From the NCBI GenBank assembly GCA_937908275.1, contig CALERA010000369.1, positions 1 through 8,830 of the forward strand: a stretch of DNA of 8,830 bases, read 5' to 3'. The translations under genes were made by a program, and so were the position numbers. Below are positions 1 to 5,437 of this stretch, piece after piece. Each line of letters opens with the position of its first letter. The first letter of the stretch is position 1. The notes under the pieces were generated by a model. The model saw only the letters and a program-made list of their open reading frames with translations, made no database searches and was not told where the DNA came from. The stretch comes from an uncultured Desulfarculaceae bacterium (GTDB lineage Bacteria; Desulfobacterota; Desulfarculia; Desulfarculales; Desulfarculaceae).

Positions 1-33
1 GGTCTGTTCTCCCGCCCCCCATGCGCTTTTCTT

Positions 34-120
34 TAGGAAGGGGGGGATGGGGGGAAACCCTTTCTTTTGGCACAAAAGAAAGGGTTTCCCCCCACGGTCT
101 TACCCCCTCCCCTCTTCCTA
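34..120. repeat. Long nested inverted repeat at the 3' end of the permease gene
   Basis: Bases 48-69 and 73-94 form a perfect 22-bp stem around a 3-base loop (GCA). An outer arm extends it: TAGGAAG at 34-40 followed by a G run pairs with a C run interrupted by single T bulges and CTTCCTA at 114-120. The outer right arm contains the TAG stop of the permease gene. The structure is strong enough to end or attenuate transcription from the right. Neither strand carries a U tract directly after the core stem, so a canonical intrinsic terminator is not shown. It could instead be an mRNA-stabilising hairpin or a member of a dispersed intergenic repeat family. Confidence 0.8.
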
Positions 121-1275
121 CAGGGTCCGCAGGGCCTCGTGGGGGTCCAGGCGGGCGGCCATGAGGGCGGGGTAGAGGCTGGCCAGGAGGCCCACGGCCA
201 GGGAGAGCAGGATGGCCCCGCCGGCCAGCCAGGGGTTGAGGCCCACGGCCCCGCCGTGGGATTCGCTGAACAGTGGCAGGGCCGCCTGGGCCCCGGCCAG
301 GCCCAGGCCCAGGCCGATGACCCCGGCGGCCAGGGAGATGAGCCCGGCCTCCAGGAGCACCACCCGCATCACGTGGCCACGGCGGAAGCCGATGGCGCGG
401 AAGATGCCGATCTCGGCGGTGCGCTCCTTGACGCTGGCCATCATGGTCACCAGCACCACCAGGCTGCCCACCAGGGCCACCAGGGCCGAGATGCCCAGGC
501 CGAAGCGCTGGAAGTGGCCGATGGCCTCCATGCGGCCCTTGACCACCGACTGGATGGCCACCACCTTGGCCTCGGGCAGCTTCTCGCCGATCTGGTTGAC
601 CATGTCGTCCACCGGGCAGTCCTTGCACAGGGCGGCCACCTCGATCATGGAGACCAGGCCGACCTTGCCCAGGATCTCCTGGGCGGTGGCCAGGCGGGTG
701 AAGACCAGGCCGTCGTCCTGGCTGCCGGTGGGCTCCAGGACCGCGCGCACGTTGAGCGGGCGATCCTTGACGGTCAGGCTGTCGCCGGCCTTGAGGTTCA
801 GGACCCGGGCCGCCTCGGAGCCGAGCAGCACCTGGTCGGCCCCGGGCTCGCCCCCGGAATAGCTCCACCAGGGCTTGAGGATGGGCAGGGCGGCGAAATC
901 CACCCCGGCCAGGAGGGCCTCGCGGCCGCCGACCGTGATCGCCCCCAGGACCATAGGACCCACGGCGGCCAGGTTGCCGGCATTCTTGATCTGGTGGATC
1001 AGGGCCAGCTCGGACTGCTTGATCTCGTTGGTCTGGAAGGAGAACCCGCCCAGGCTCAGGCCCTCGTAGGAGAGGGACAGGGACTCGGTGCGGGGGGTGA
1101 CCAGGATGTTGGCCCCGTATTTCTCCAGCTTGTGGTTGATCTCGTGGGTCAGGGCCTCGGTCAGGGAAAACATGGCCACCAGGGTGGCCACGCCGATGAC
1201 CAGGCCGGCCAGCACGAAGCCGGCCTTGGCCTTGCGCCGGCGCAGGTTCAGCAGGGCGATGTCCTTGAGCGTCAT
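118..1275 (-). CDS. ABC transporter permease, MacB/FtsX type
   Basis: This 385-residue inner-membrane protein has the MacB-PCD plus FtsX arrangement. A first membrane helix lies at about residues 18-38 after a basic N-terminus (NLRRRKAKAG). A large periplasmic domain follows at about 40-255, and three more helices lie near 258-280, 305-330 and 348-370. The cytoplasmic loop SVKERTAEIGIFRAIGFRRG (281-300) is the hallmark FtsX-family segment that contacts the ATPase. The ATG at 1275 is preceded by GGGGAGG about 10 bases upstream. It lies 21 bases downstream of the DUF2318 gene, so the two are probably co-transcribed. Proteins of this family act in ATP-driven mechanotransmission or export, and those next to DUF2318 proteins are often placed in iron or metal transport clusters. 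No ATPase gene is in the window, so the substrate is unknown. The periplasmic domain carries an unusual CKDC motif at 217-220. Confidence 0.92.
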   Translation of the reverse strand: MTLKDIALLNLRRRKAKAGFVLAGLVIGVATLVAMFSLTEALTHEINHKLEKYGANILVTPRTESLSLSYEGLSLGGFSFQTNEIKQSELALIHQIKNAGNLAAVGPMVLGAITVGGREALLAGVDFAALPILKPWWSYSGGEPGADQVLLGSEAARVLNLKAGDSLTVKDRPLNVRAVLEPTGSQDDGLVFTRLATAQEILGKVGLVSMIEVAALCKDCPVDDMVNQIGEKLPEAKVVAIQSVVKGRMEAIGHFQRFGLGISALVALVGSLVVLVTMMASVKERTAEIGIFRAIGFRRGHVMRVVLLEAGLISLAAGVIGLGLGLAGAQAALPLFSESHGGAVGLNPWLAGGAILLSLAVGLLASLYPALMAARLDPHEALRTL

Positions 1276-1296
1276 GGCGTTGAGGCCTCCCCGAGC

Positions 1297-1872
1297 CTAG
1301 GACTGCTTGAAGTTGAAGTAGCCGCGGCCTTCCAGGATGTCGCTGATCTTGATCACCAGGCGGTCGCCCTGGATGGCGCGGGTCAGGGGCGCGGGGTTGC
1401 AGCCGCCCTTGACCTCGTTGACCTGCACCGAGGCGAAGCGCCGGCCGCAGTTGTTGCAGACCATGAAGTCGCCGTCCTGGGTGTAGCCCTTGCCGGCCCG
1501 CCAGCAGACGTCGCAGGCGTCAAAGGCGGCCCGGATCACGCCGTCGGAGCTCTTGATGACGAAGTAGCGCACCACGATGCCGTCCGGGGCCTTGTACTTG
1601 AAATACTTGGCCTTGCCGTCGGCGAAGTCGGAAAGCTTGTAGCTGACCTCGTCCTGGGCGGCGGCGGGCGCGGCGGCCACCGGGGCCGGGTCGGCGGCGT
1701 GGCTGACCGGCGCACCGCCCCGCATCAGATAGACGCCACCCACCGCCAGCAGGGCGGCCAGGCCCAGGGCGGCGTAGAGGCTGGTGCGGGAGCGGCGGGG
1801 CGAGTCCTGGCCCAGGACCAGGGATTTTTTGGCCGCGTTGGCACCATTTTGGGAAGCGGACTGCTTGGACAT
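1297..1872 (-). CDS. DUF2318 membrane-anchored Fe-S-type protein
   Basis: This 191-residue protein has a basic cytoplasmic N-terminus, one membrane helix at about residues 31-50, an Ala/Pro-rich linker (about 54-73) and a DUF2318 domain from about 76 to the end. The diagnostic motif is intact: CDVC at 120-123, CNNC at 139-142, and GGCNPAPL with a fifth Cys at 158. These cysteines are expected to bind a metal or Fe-S centre on the outer face of the membrane. I chose the ATG at 1872 because GGAGG lies 6 bases upstream; an in-frame ATG at 1944 has no such site and overlaps the candidate promoter. The family commonly sits beside FtsX/MacB permeases, an ATPase and sometimes an FTR1-like iron permease, and here the permease follows after 21 bases. 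The molecular role of the family is not settled; iron uptake or electron supply to the transporter are the usual suggestions. Confidence 0.93.
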   Translation of the reverse strand: MSKQSASQNGANAAKKSLVLGQDSPRRSRTSLYAALGLAALLAVGGVYLMRGGAPVSHAADPAPVAAAPAAAQDEVSYKLSDFADGKAKYFKYKAPDGIVVRYFVIKSSDGVIRAAFDACDVCWRAGKGYTQDGDFMVCNNCGRRFASVQVNEVKGGCNPAPLTRAIQGDRLVIKISDILEGRGYFNFKQS

Positions 1873-1916
1873 GGGAGACCTCCTAATTGACTTGAAGACG
1901 TTAGCCCCAGGCCTGG

Positions 1917-1944
1917 ACCATACGGCCAAGGCGCTGTTCTGCAA
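1917..1944 (-). promoter_or_regulatory. Candidate sigma-70 promoter for the DUF2318-permease operon
   Basis: Read on the minus strand, TTGCAG (1944-1939) and TATGGT (1922-1917) are separated by 16 bases. The match is moderate (3/6 and 4/6). It lies about 45 bases upstream of the DUF2318 start and would give a leader of roughly 40 bases. No better pair was seen between this gene and the upstream Cys-rich gene. Confidence 0.4.
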
Positions 1945-2048
1945 TGCGATTCGTCACGGATGCCGCGCACGGACGCGGACGCCGAAGGGGGGCGTGATCC
2001 CGCGCGCACGCCGTTAAGCGGCGCGAAAGACCTAGAATCTAGATGTGT

Positions 2049-2477
2049 TTAAATGCGCAGGACCGCCAGGCGCAGATAACGGGCCTGGGGTGGGGGATCG
2101 GGGTTGCGCCGGGGCGCGGACCGGTGCGGGGTCGGCTGGGCCTCGGCCTGGACCAGGGCGGCCAGGGCCGGGGCCGGCGCGTCGGACCAGGCCGAAGCGG
2201 CCAACAGGGCGCTCTGGGCGGGGTGGATCGGGGCTGCCTGCACCCGGCAGGGGGCGTCGACCGGGCAGCCGCAACCATCCCCCCCGGCCATGGCCTGGGC
2301 CATGCCGGCCGCCATGGCGCCGCAGCAGCCGCCGCTTTTCGGGGGATGAACCGGGGCCGCCGGGCTGGCGGCCGGGCGCCAGTCCTCGACCAGGCCGGCC
2401 AAGGCTCCGCCCCCACCGCCCAACAGGGGCAGCAGCAGGATCAGGCAGAGCAGGCGGCGTAAAAAAGGTCCGGGCAC
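2049..2477 (-). CDS. Small Cys-rich exported protein, putative metal-binding
   Basis: I do not recognise a named family. The 142-residue product starts at a GTG and has a clear Sec signal peptide: two arginines at 7-8, a leucine-rich core at 9-19 and a likely cleavage after ALA at about 25-27. The mature part is Pro/Ala-rich with five cysteines: CC at 51-52 (HPPKSGGCC), then 69, 71 and 77 (GDGCGCPVDAPC). It ends in a Pro-rich stretch and a short hydrophobic tail (RYLRLAVLRI). This layout resembles small periplasmic proteins found near heavy-metal and copper resistance genes, which is a resemblance only. The GTG start is supported by the promoter at 2509-2537, because the longer frame opening at a TTG (2537) would begin inside the -35 box. 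The Shine-Dalgarno site is weak (GGGATGG). Another frame with an ATG at 2484 encodes an Arg/Gly/Pro-rich sequence typical of a shadow frame. It lies upstream of the DUF2318 gene on the same strand, 176 bases away. Confidence 0.65.
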   Translation of the reverse strand: MPGPFLRRLLCLILLLPLLGGGGGALAGLVEDWRPAASPAAPVHPPKSGGCCGAMAAGMAQAMAGGDGCGCPVDAPCRVQAAPIHPAQSALLAASAWSDAPAPALAALVQAEAQPTPHRSAPRRNPDPPPQARYLRLAVLRI

Positions 2478-2508
2478 GGGCCATCCCAGCGAGGGTTCAT
2501 TATCGCTG

Positions 2509-2537
2509 AAGATAGCACCGGGCCCGGGGACCGTCAA
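2509..2537 (-). promoter_or_regulatory. Sigma-70-type promoter for the Cys-rich exported protein
   Basis: On the minus strand TTGACG (2537-2532) is followed after exactly 17 bases by TATCTT (2514-2509). The -35 matches 5/6 and the -10 matches 4/6. Transcription would begin near 2502, about 25 bases before the GTG at 2477. The promoter lies just downstream of the aminotransferase stop (2553-2555), so the Cys-rich gene is probably expressed independently. Confidence 0.65.
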
Positions 2538-2552
2538 CTATGTCTATCGATT

Positions 2553-3722
2553 TTATCGGGAATATACTTCCTTCAGGTAATGCTCCAGCCGCCGCAGGCC
2601 CTCGCTGATGTTCTCCAGGCTGTTGCAGTAGGAGAAGCGCAGGAAGCCGTGCCCGCCGGGGCCGAAATCCCGGCCCGGGGTTACCGCCACCCCGGCCTTT
2701 TCCAGGATGTCGAAGGCCAGGCGGTAGTCGTCCGGGTCCAGGTGGGCGCAGTTGGTGAGCAGGTAGAAGGCCCCCTGGGGGGTCACCGGGATGGAGAAGC
2801 CCAGCCGGCGCAGGCCATCCACGATGTGCAGGCGGCGGGCGTTGTAGAGCCCGAGCATGTGGTCCACCTCCTTCTGGCACTGGGTCAGGGCGGCGATGCC
2901 GGCCCACTGGGCCATGGAGGGGGCGCAGATGGCGAAGTTCTGGTGCATTTTCTGCAGGGGCCGCAGGTAGCGCGGCGGCACGATCAGATAGCCCAGCCGC
3001 CAGCCGGTCATGGCGTAGAGCTTGCTGAAGCCGCCCAGGACAAAGGCGTCGTCGGTGTACTCCAGGATGGTGTGCTCCTCGCCCGCGTAGGTCAGGCCGT
3101 GGTAGATCTCGTCGCTGATCACATAGGGCGGCCCCGAGCGCCCGGGGGACAACTCGGCGATGGCGGCCATGCGCTCGGGGCTGAGCAACTGGCCGGTGGG
3201 GTTGGCCGGGCTGTTGATCACCACGGCCTTGGTGCGGGAATTCAGGCGCTTGGCGATCTCCTCGGGGCGGTACTGAAAGGCGTCGTCCTCGGCCACCGGC
3301 ACATAGGCCGGCACCCCGCCGCAAAAGCTCACGAAATTGGGGTAGCAGGCGTAGCAGGGGTCGGAGAGGATGACCTCCTCGCCGGTTTCCAGCAGGGCCG
3401 CGAACATCAACAGCATGCCCGGGCTGGTGCCGGCGGTGACCATCACCCGCTCCGGGTCCACCTCCACGCCGTAGCGGGCGCGGTAGTGGTCGGCGATGGC
3501 CTGGCGCAGGGGCTTGATGCCCAACGAGTGGGTGTAATGGGTCTGGCCCTCGGCCAGGGCCTTGACGGCGGCCTGCTTGATGGGCTCCGGGGTGTCGAAA
3601 TCCGGCTCGCCCACCTCCAGATGGATGATGGAGCGCCCCTGGGCCTCCAGGGCCTGGGCCCGCTCCAGCACGTCCATCACGATGAAGGGGGGAATGTCTA
3701 TCGCCCGCTTGCTGATGCCCAT
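2553..3722 (-). CDS. Class I/II PLP-dependent aminotransferase
   Basis: This 389-residue cytoplasmic enzyme is a fold-type I, AspC-like aminotransferase, transferring an amino group from an amino acid to a 2-oxo acid through pyridoxal phosphate. Visible landmarks are VEVGEPDF-like LEVGEPDF (35-42), the cofactor phosphate region TAGTSPG (96-102), NSPANPTG (170-177) with the PLP-contacting Asn174, SDEIY (203-207) with Asp204 for the pyridine nitrogen, the Schiff-base Lys234 in GGFSKLYAMTGWRLGY, and Arg362 in FLRFSYCNS for the substrate carboxylate. All catalytic residues are intact. I chose the ATG at 3722 because GAGG lies 7 bases upstream and homologues begin near this ISKRAxxIPPFxVM segment; a start at 3758 would add 12 residues without a good ribosome site. 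Substrate cannot be assigned: aspartate, alanine or aromatic amino acids are all possible. It is not a typical HisC, although the his genes lie just upstream, and a terminator separates them. Confidence 0.95.
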   Translation of the reverse strand: MGISKRAIDIPPFIVMDVLERAQALEAQGRSIIHLEVGEPDFDTPEPIKQAAVKALAEGQTHYTHSLGIKPLRQAIADHYRARYGVEVDPERVMVTAGTSPGMLLMFAALLETGEEVILSDPCYACYPNFVSFCGGVPAYVPVAEDDAFQYRPEEIAKRLNSRTKAVVINSPANPTGQLLSPERMAAIAELSPGRSGPPYVISDEIYHGLTYAGEEHTILEYTDDAFVLGGFSKLYAMTGWRLGYLIVPPRYLRPLQKMHQNFAICAPSMAQWAGIAALTQCQKEVDHMLGLYNARRLHIVDGLRRLGFSIPVTPQGAFYLLTNCAHLDPDDYRLAFDILEKAGVAVTPGRDFGPGGHGFLRFSYCNSLENISEGLRRLEHYLKEVYSR

Positions 3723-3821
3723 GACCACACCTCGTCGTTGGCGGATGGGTCCGGCCACTCCGGCCGTCCCCGATCAAACGCCCGGCCCTGGCCGGACTAT
3801 CCTAATTTAGCCACAATTCGG

Positions 3822-3836
3822 GGTCGCTTGGCGACC
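3822..3836. repeat. Short perfect hairpin GGTCGC-TTG-GCGACC
   Basis: A 6-bp perfect stem with a 3-base loop lies between the his terminator and the aminotransferase gene. On the minus strand it follows the his U tract, so it may act as a second barrier or sit in the upstream region of the aminotransferase gene. I found no convincing -35/-10 pair around it. Confidence 0.4.
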
Positions 3837-3840
3837 AGAC

Positions 3841-3920
3841 AAAAAATAGGCGAAGCGGTCTTTCGCCCGCGCGCCGGCCCGGAAGGATGCCAGGCGCGAA
3901 GGAGAAAGACCGCTTCGCCT
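3841..3920 (-). terminator. Intrinsic terminator of the hisI-hisG operon
   Basis: A perfect 17-bp inverted repeat (AGGCGAAGCGGTCTTTC at 3848-3864, complement at 3904-3920) encloses a 39-base insert that holds its own 6-bp stem (3870-3875 with 3893-3898). Read on the minus strand the structure is followed by A then six Ts (3846-3841). It begins 71 bases after the hisG stop. The opposite strand has no T tract after the stem, so it acts in the his direction. The long structured apex is unusual for a simple terminator. Confidence 0.85.
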
Positions 3921-3991
3921 TAAGCTCGGGGATGCATGTCGGCTAAAAGCCCTTGTCCACCTTTGGGGTCGTCAACCATCCGCCCCGGGGG

Positions 3992-4867
3992 CTAGATGAC
4001 CTTGTTCAGCGCGTACTCGATGATGCCCTCGGCCCCCTTGCGCATCAGCTCGGGGATCAGGTCGCGCACCTGGCTCTCGTCCACCACGGTCTCCACCGAG
4101 AACCAGTCGCTGTTGTAGAGCGGGGCCACGGTGGGGGCGTTCAGGCTGGGCAGCACCTCGACCACGTCGGTGATGCGGATCTTGGGCACGTTCATCTTGA
4201 GCGCCACCAGCTTCTCGGCCCGCAACGCGCCCTTCAGGAGCAGGGCGATCTGCTCGATCTTGCGGCGCTTTTCCGGGTCTTCCCAGGCCTTCTTGTTGGC
4301 GATGAGCTGGGTGGTGGACTGCATCAGCTCCTTGATGATCTTCAGGCCGTGGGCCGAGATGGTGCTGCCGGTCTCGGTGACCTCCACGATGGCGTCGGCC
4401 AGGCCGTTGACCACCTTGGCCTCGGTGGCCCCCCAGGAGAAGTGGACCTCGACCGGCACGCCCTGCTCCTGGAAGTAGCGCTTGGTGAAGTTGACCATCT
4501 CGGTGGCGATGCGCTTGCCGGCCAGGTCGGAGACTTCCTTGATGCCCGAGTCCTTGGCCACGGCCAGCACCCAGCGGGCCGGACGGGTGGAGACCTTGGA
4601 GTAGACCAGCTCCTCCACGTAGACCACCTCGGAGTCGTTCTCCAGGATCCAGTCGCGGCCGGTGATGCCGGCGTCCAGGGTGCCGTTCTCCACGTAGCGG
4701 CTCATCTCCTGGGCCCGGCAGATGGAGCAGTCGATCTGCTCGTCGTCGATCTCCGGGAAGTAGGAGCGGCCGTTGACGTTGATCTTCCAGCCCGCGCGGG
4801 CGAACAGCCGCACCGTGGCATCCTGCAGGCTGCCCTTGGGCACGCCCAGCTTCAGCGGCGTTTTCAT
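3992..4867 (-). CDS. hisG: ATP phosphoribosyltransferase, long form (HisG)
   Basis: The product catalyses the first committed step of histidine biosynthesis: ATP plus PRPP gives phosphoribosyl-ATP. At 291 residues it is the long, self-sufficient form. The two catalytic lobes span about 1-215, opening with LKLGVPKGSLQDAT and containing the signature region DAGITGRDW (65-73) and the PRPP-binding loop VEVTETGST (161-169). The C-terminal domain (about 216-291) is the ACT-like domain that binds histidine for feedback inhibition in long-form enzymes. No HisZ partner is therefore needed. The ATG at 4867 overlaps the hisI stop in an ATGA, and AGGAGG lies about 10 bases upstream inside hisI, so translation is probably coupled. 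A longer open frame extends to 5305 in this phase but overlaps hisI and encodes nothing recognisable there. Confidence 0.98.
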   Translation of the reverse strand: MKTPLKLGVPKGSLQDATVRLFARAGWKINVNGRSYFPEIDDEQIDCSICRAQEMSRYVENGTLDAGITGRDWILENDSEVVYVEELVYSKVSTRPARWVLAVAKDSGIKEVSDLAGKRIATEMVNFTKRYFQEQGVPVEVHFSWGATEAKVVNGLADAIVEVTETGSTISAHGLKIIKELMQSTTQLIANKKAWEDPEKRRKIEQIALLLKGALRAEKLVALKMNVPKIRITDVVEVLPSLNAPTVAPLYNSDWFSVETVVDESQVRDLIPELMRKGAEGIIEYALNKVI

Positions 4868-5241
4868 TTGCCGTAGACCTCCTTGGGATCGAAAACCGGC
4901 TGGCCCTCGGTCACCAGCTTGTCGCCCTCCACCCGGCGGTAGAAGCAGCTCTTCATGCCGGTGTGGCAGGCCGCGCCACCCACCTGCTCCACCTTGAACA
5001 GCACGGTGTCGTCGTCGCAATCGACGTGGATGGCCTTGATTTTCTGCACGTTTCCGCTGGTGCCGCCCTTGTGCCACAGCTCCTGGCGGCTGCGCGACCA
5101 GTAGTGCGCCTCGCCGGTGGCCAGGGTCTTTTCCCAGGACTCCTGGTTGATGAAGGCCAACATCAGCACCTCGCCGGTGGCCGCGTCCTGGGCGATGGCC
5201 GGTATGAGCCCGCCGGTCTTCTTGAAATCCAGTTGAATCAT
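4864..5241 (-). CDS. hisI: Phosphoribosyl-AMP cyclohydrolase (HisI)
   Basis: This cytoplasmic metalloenzyme opens the adenine ring of phosphoribosyl-AMP, the third step of histidine biosynthesis. The 125-residue protein is the monofunctional form, with no HisE pyrophosphohydrolase domain. Family motifs are intact: AIAQDAATGEVLMLAFIN (15-32), WSRSRQELWHKG (48-59), HVDCDDD (72-78) with the Mg-binding Asp74/76/78 and zinc ligand Cys75, and ACHTGMKSCFYR (91-102) with zinc ligands Cys92 and Cys99. I prefer the ATG at 5241 because the protein then begins at the usual point (MIQLDF) and a purine-rich GGGACGGG precedes it. The ATG at 5253 is a possible alternative that adds four residues. It is first in a two-gene operon with hisG and has its own promoter. 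The rest of the his pathway is not in the window. Confidence 0.97.
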   Translation of the reverse strand: MIQLDFKKTGGLIPAIAQDAATGEVLMLAFINQESWEKTLATGEAHYWSRSRQELWHKGGTSGNVQKIKAIHVDCDDDTVLFKVEQVGGAACHTGMKSCFYRRVEGDKLVTEGQPVFDPKEVYGK

Positions 5242-5276
5242 TGCCCGTCCCATGATGGGGTTGAGGTGAAAACGAT

Positions 5277-5305
5277 TTTTTACCCGCCCGGCAGGGGCTT
5301 GTCAA
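5277..5305 (-). promoter_or_regulatory. Promoter of the hisI-hisG operon
   Basis: On the minus strand a perfect TTGACA (5305-5300) is followed after 17 bases by TAAAAA (5282-5277). Transcription would start near 5270, leaving a leader of about 28 bases before the ATG at 5241. Such a short leader leaves no room for a his-type attenuator peptide, so control, if any, is likely at initiation. Confidence 0.7.
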
Positions 5306-5309
5306 GCCC
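5295..5309. promoter_or_regulatory. Operator-like palindrome over the his -35 box
   Basis: GGGCTTG-T-CAAGCCC is a perfect 7-bp inverted repeat centred on 5302 and overlaps the whole -35 hexamer of the hisI promoter. A repressor bound here would block RNA polymerase. No regulator gene is adjacent, so its identity is unknown, and a chance palindrome is possible. Confidence 0.4.
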
Positions 5310-5375
5310 GCCGCCGGACGGGGAGCGTGGTCGTCAATTCGTCACATTTCAGGCGCTTGCCGGCCCCGGAAAGGC

Positions 5376-5435
5376 GCTCCGCCCACTGGTGTTTTGGGGG
5401 CGGAGCAAATCGCTTCGCCCGGCCCCCGCCGGGCG
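5376..5435 (-). terminator. Paired hairpins downstream of the kinase gene
   Basis: Two hairpins follow the kinase stop on the minus strand. The first (5416-5423 with 5428-5435, 8 bp, loop of 4) begins three bases after the stop codon. The second is a 9-bp stem GCTCCGCCC/GGGCGGAGC (5376-5384 with 5398-5406, loop 13). Neither is followed by a real U tract, so termination is plausible but weak. They lie between the kinase gene and the his promoter. Confidence 0.45.
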
Positions 5436-5437
5436 GG

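Noticed and set aside
67..1890. A 607-codon open frame on the plus strand antisense to the permease and DUF2318 genes
   Set aside because: It is rich in Gly, Gln, His, Asp and Ala with no domain motifs, the usual shadow of GC3-biased minus-strand genes. The minus-strand products have clear motifs and ribosome sites.
1873..2048. tRNA or small RNA in the interval between the Cys-rich and DUF2318 genes
   Set aside because: I found small inverted repeats such as CGCCG-TTAAG-CGGCG but no cloverleaf, T-loop consensus or terminator-bounded unit.
2032..2484. Minus-strand frame starting at the ATG at 2484 as the real gene in place of the GTG frame
   Set aside because: Its product is an Arg/Gly/Pro-rich string without signal peptide or motifs, whereas the GTG frame gives a textbook signal peptide and ordered cysteines.
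2580..3923. A 447-codon plus-strand frame antisense to the aminotransferase
   Set aside because: Same shadow composition. It also runs through the his terminator, and the aminotransferase frame has every catalytic residue.
4868..5305. N-terminal extension of HisG to 5305
   Set aside because: It would overlap all of hisI in another phase and encodes no recognisable domain. HisG starts naturally at 4867 behind AGGAGG.
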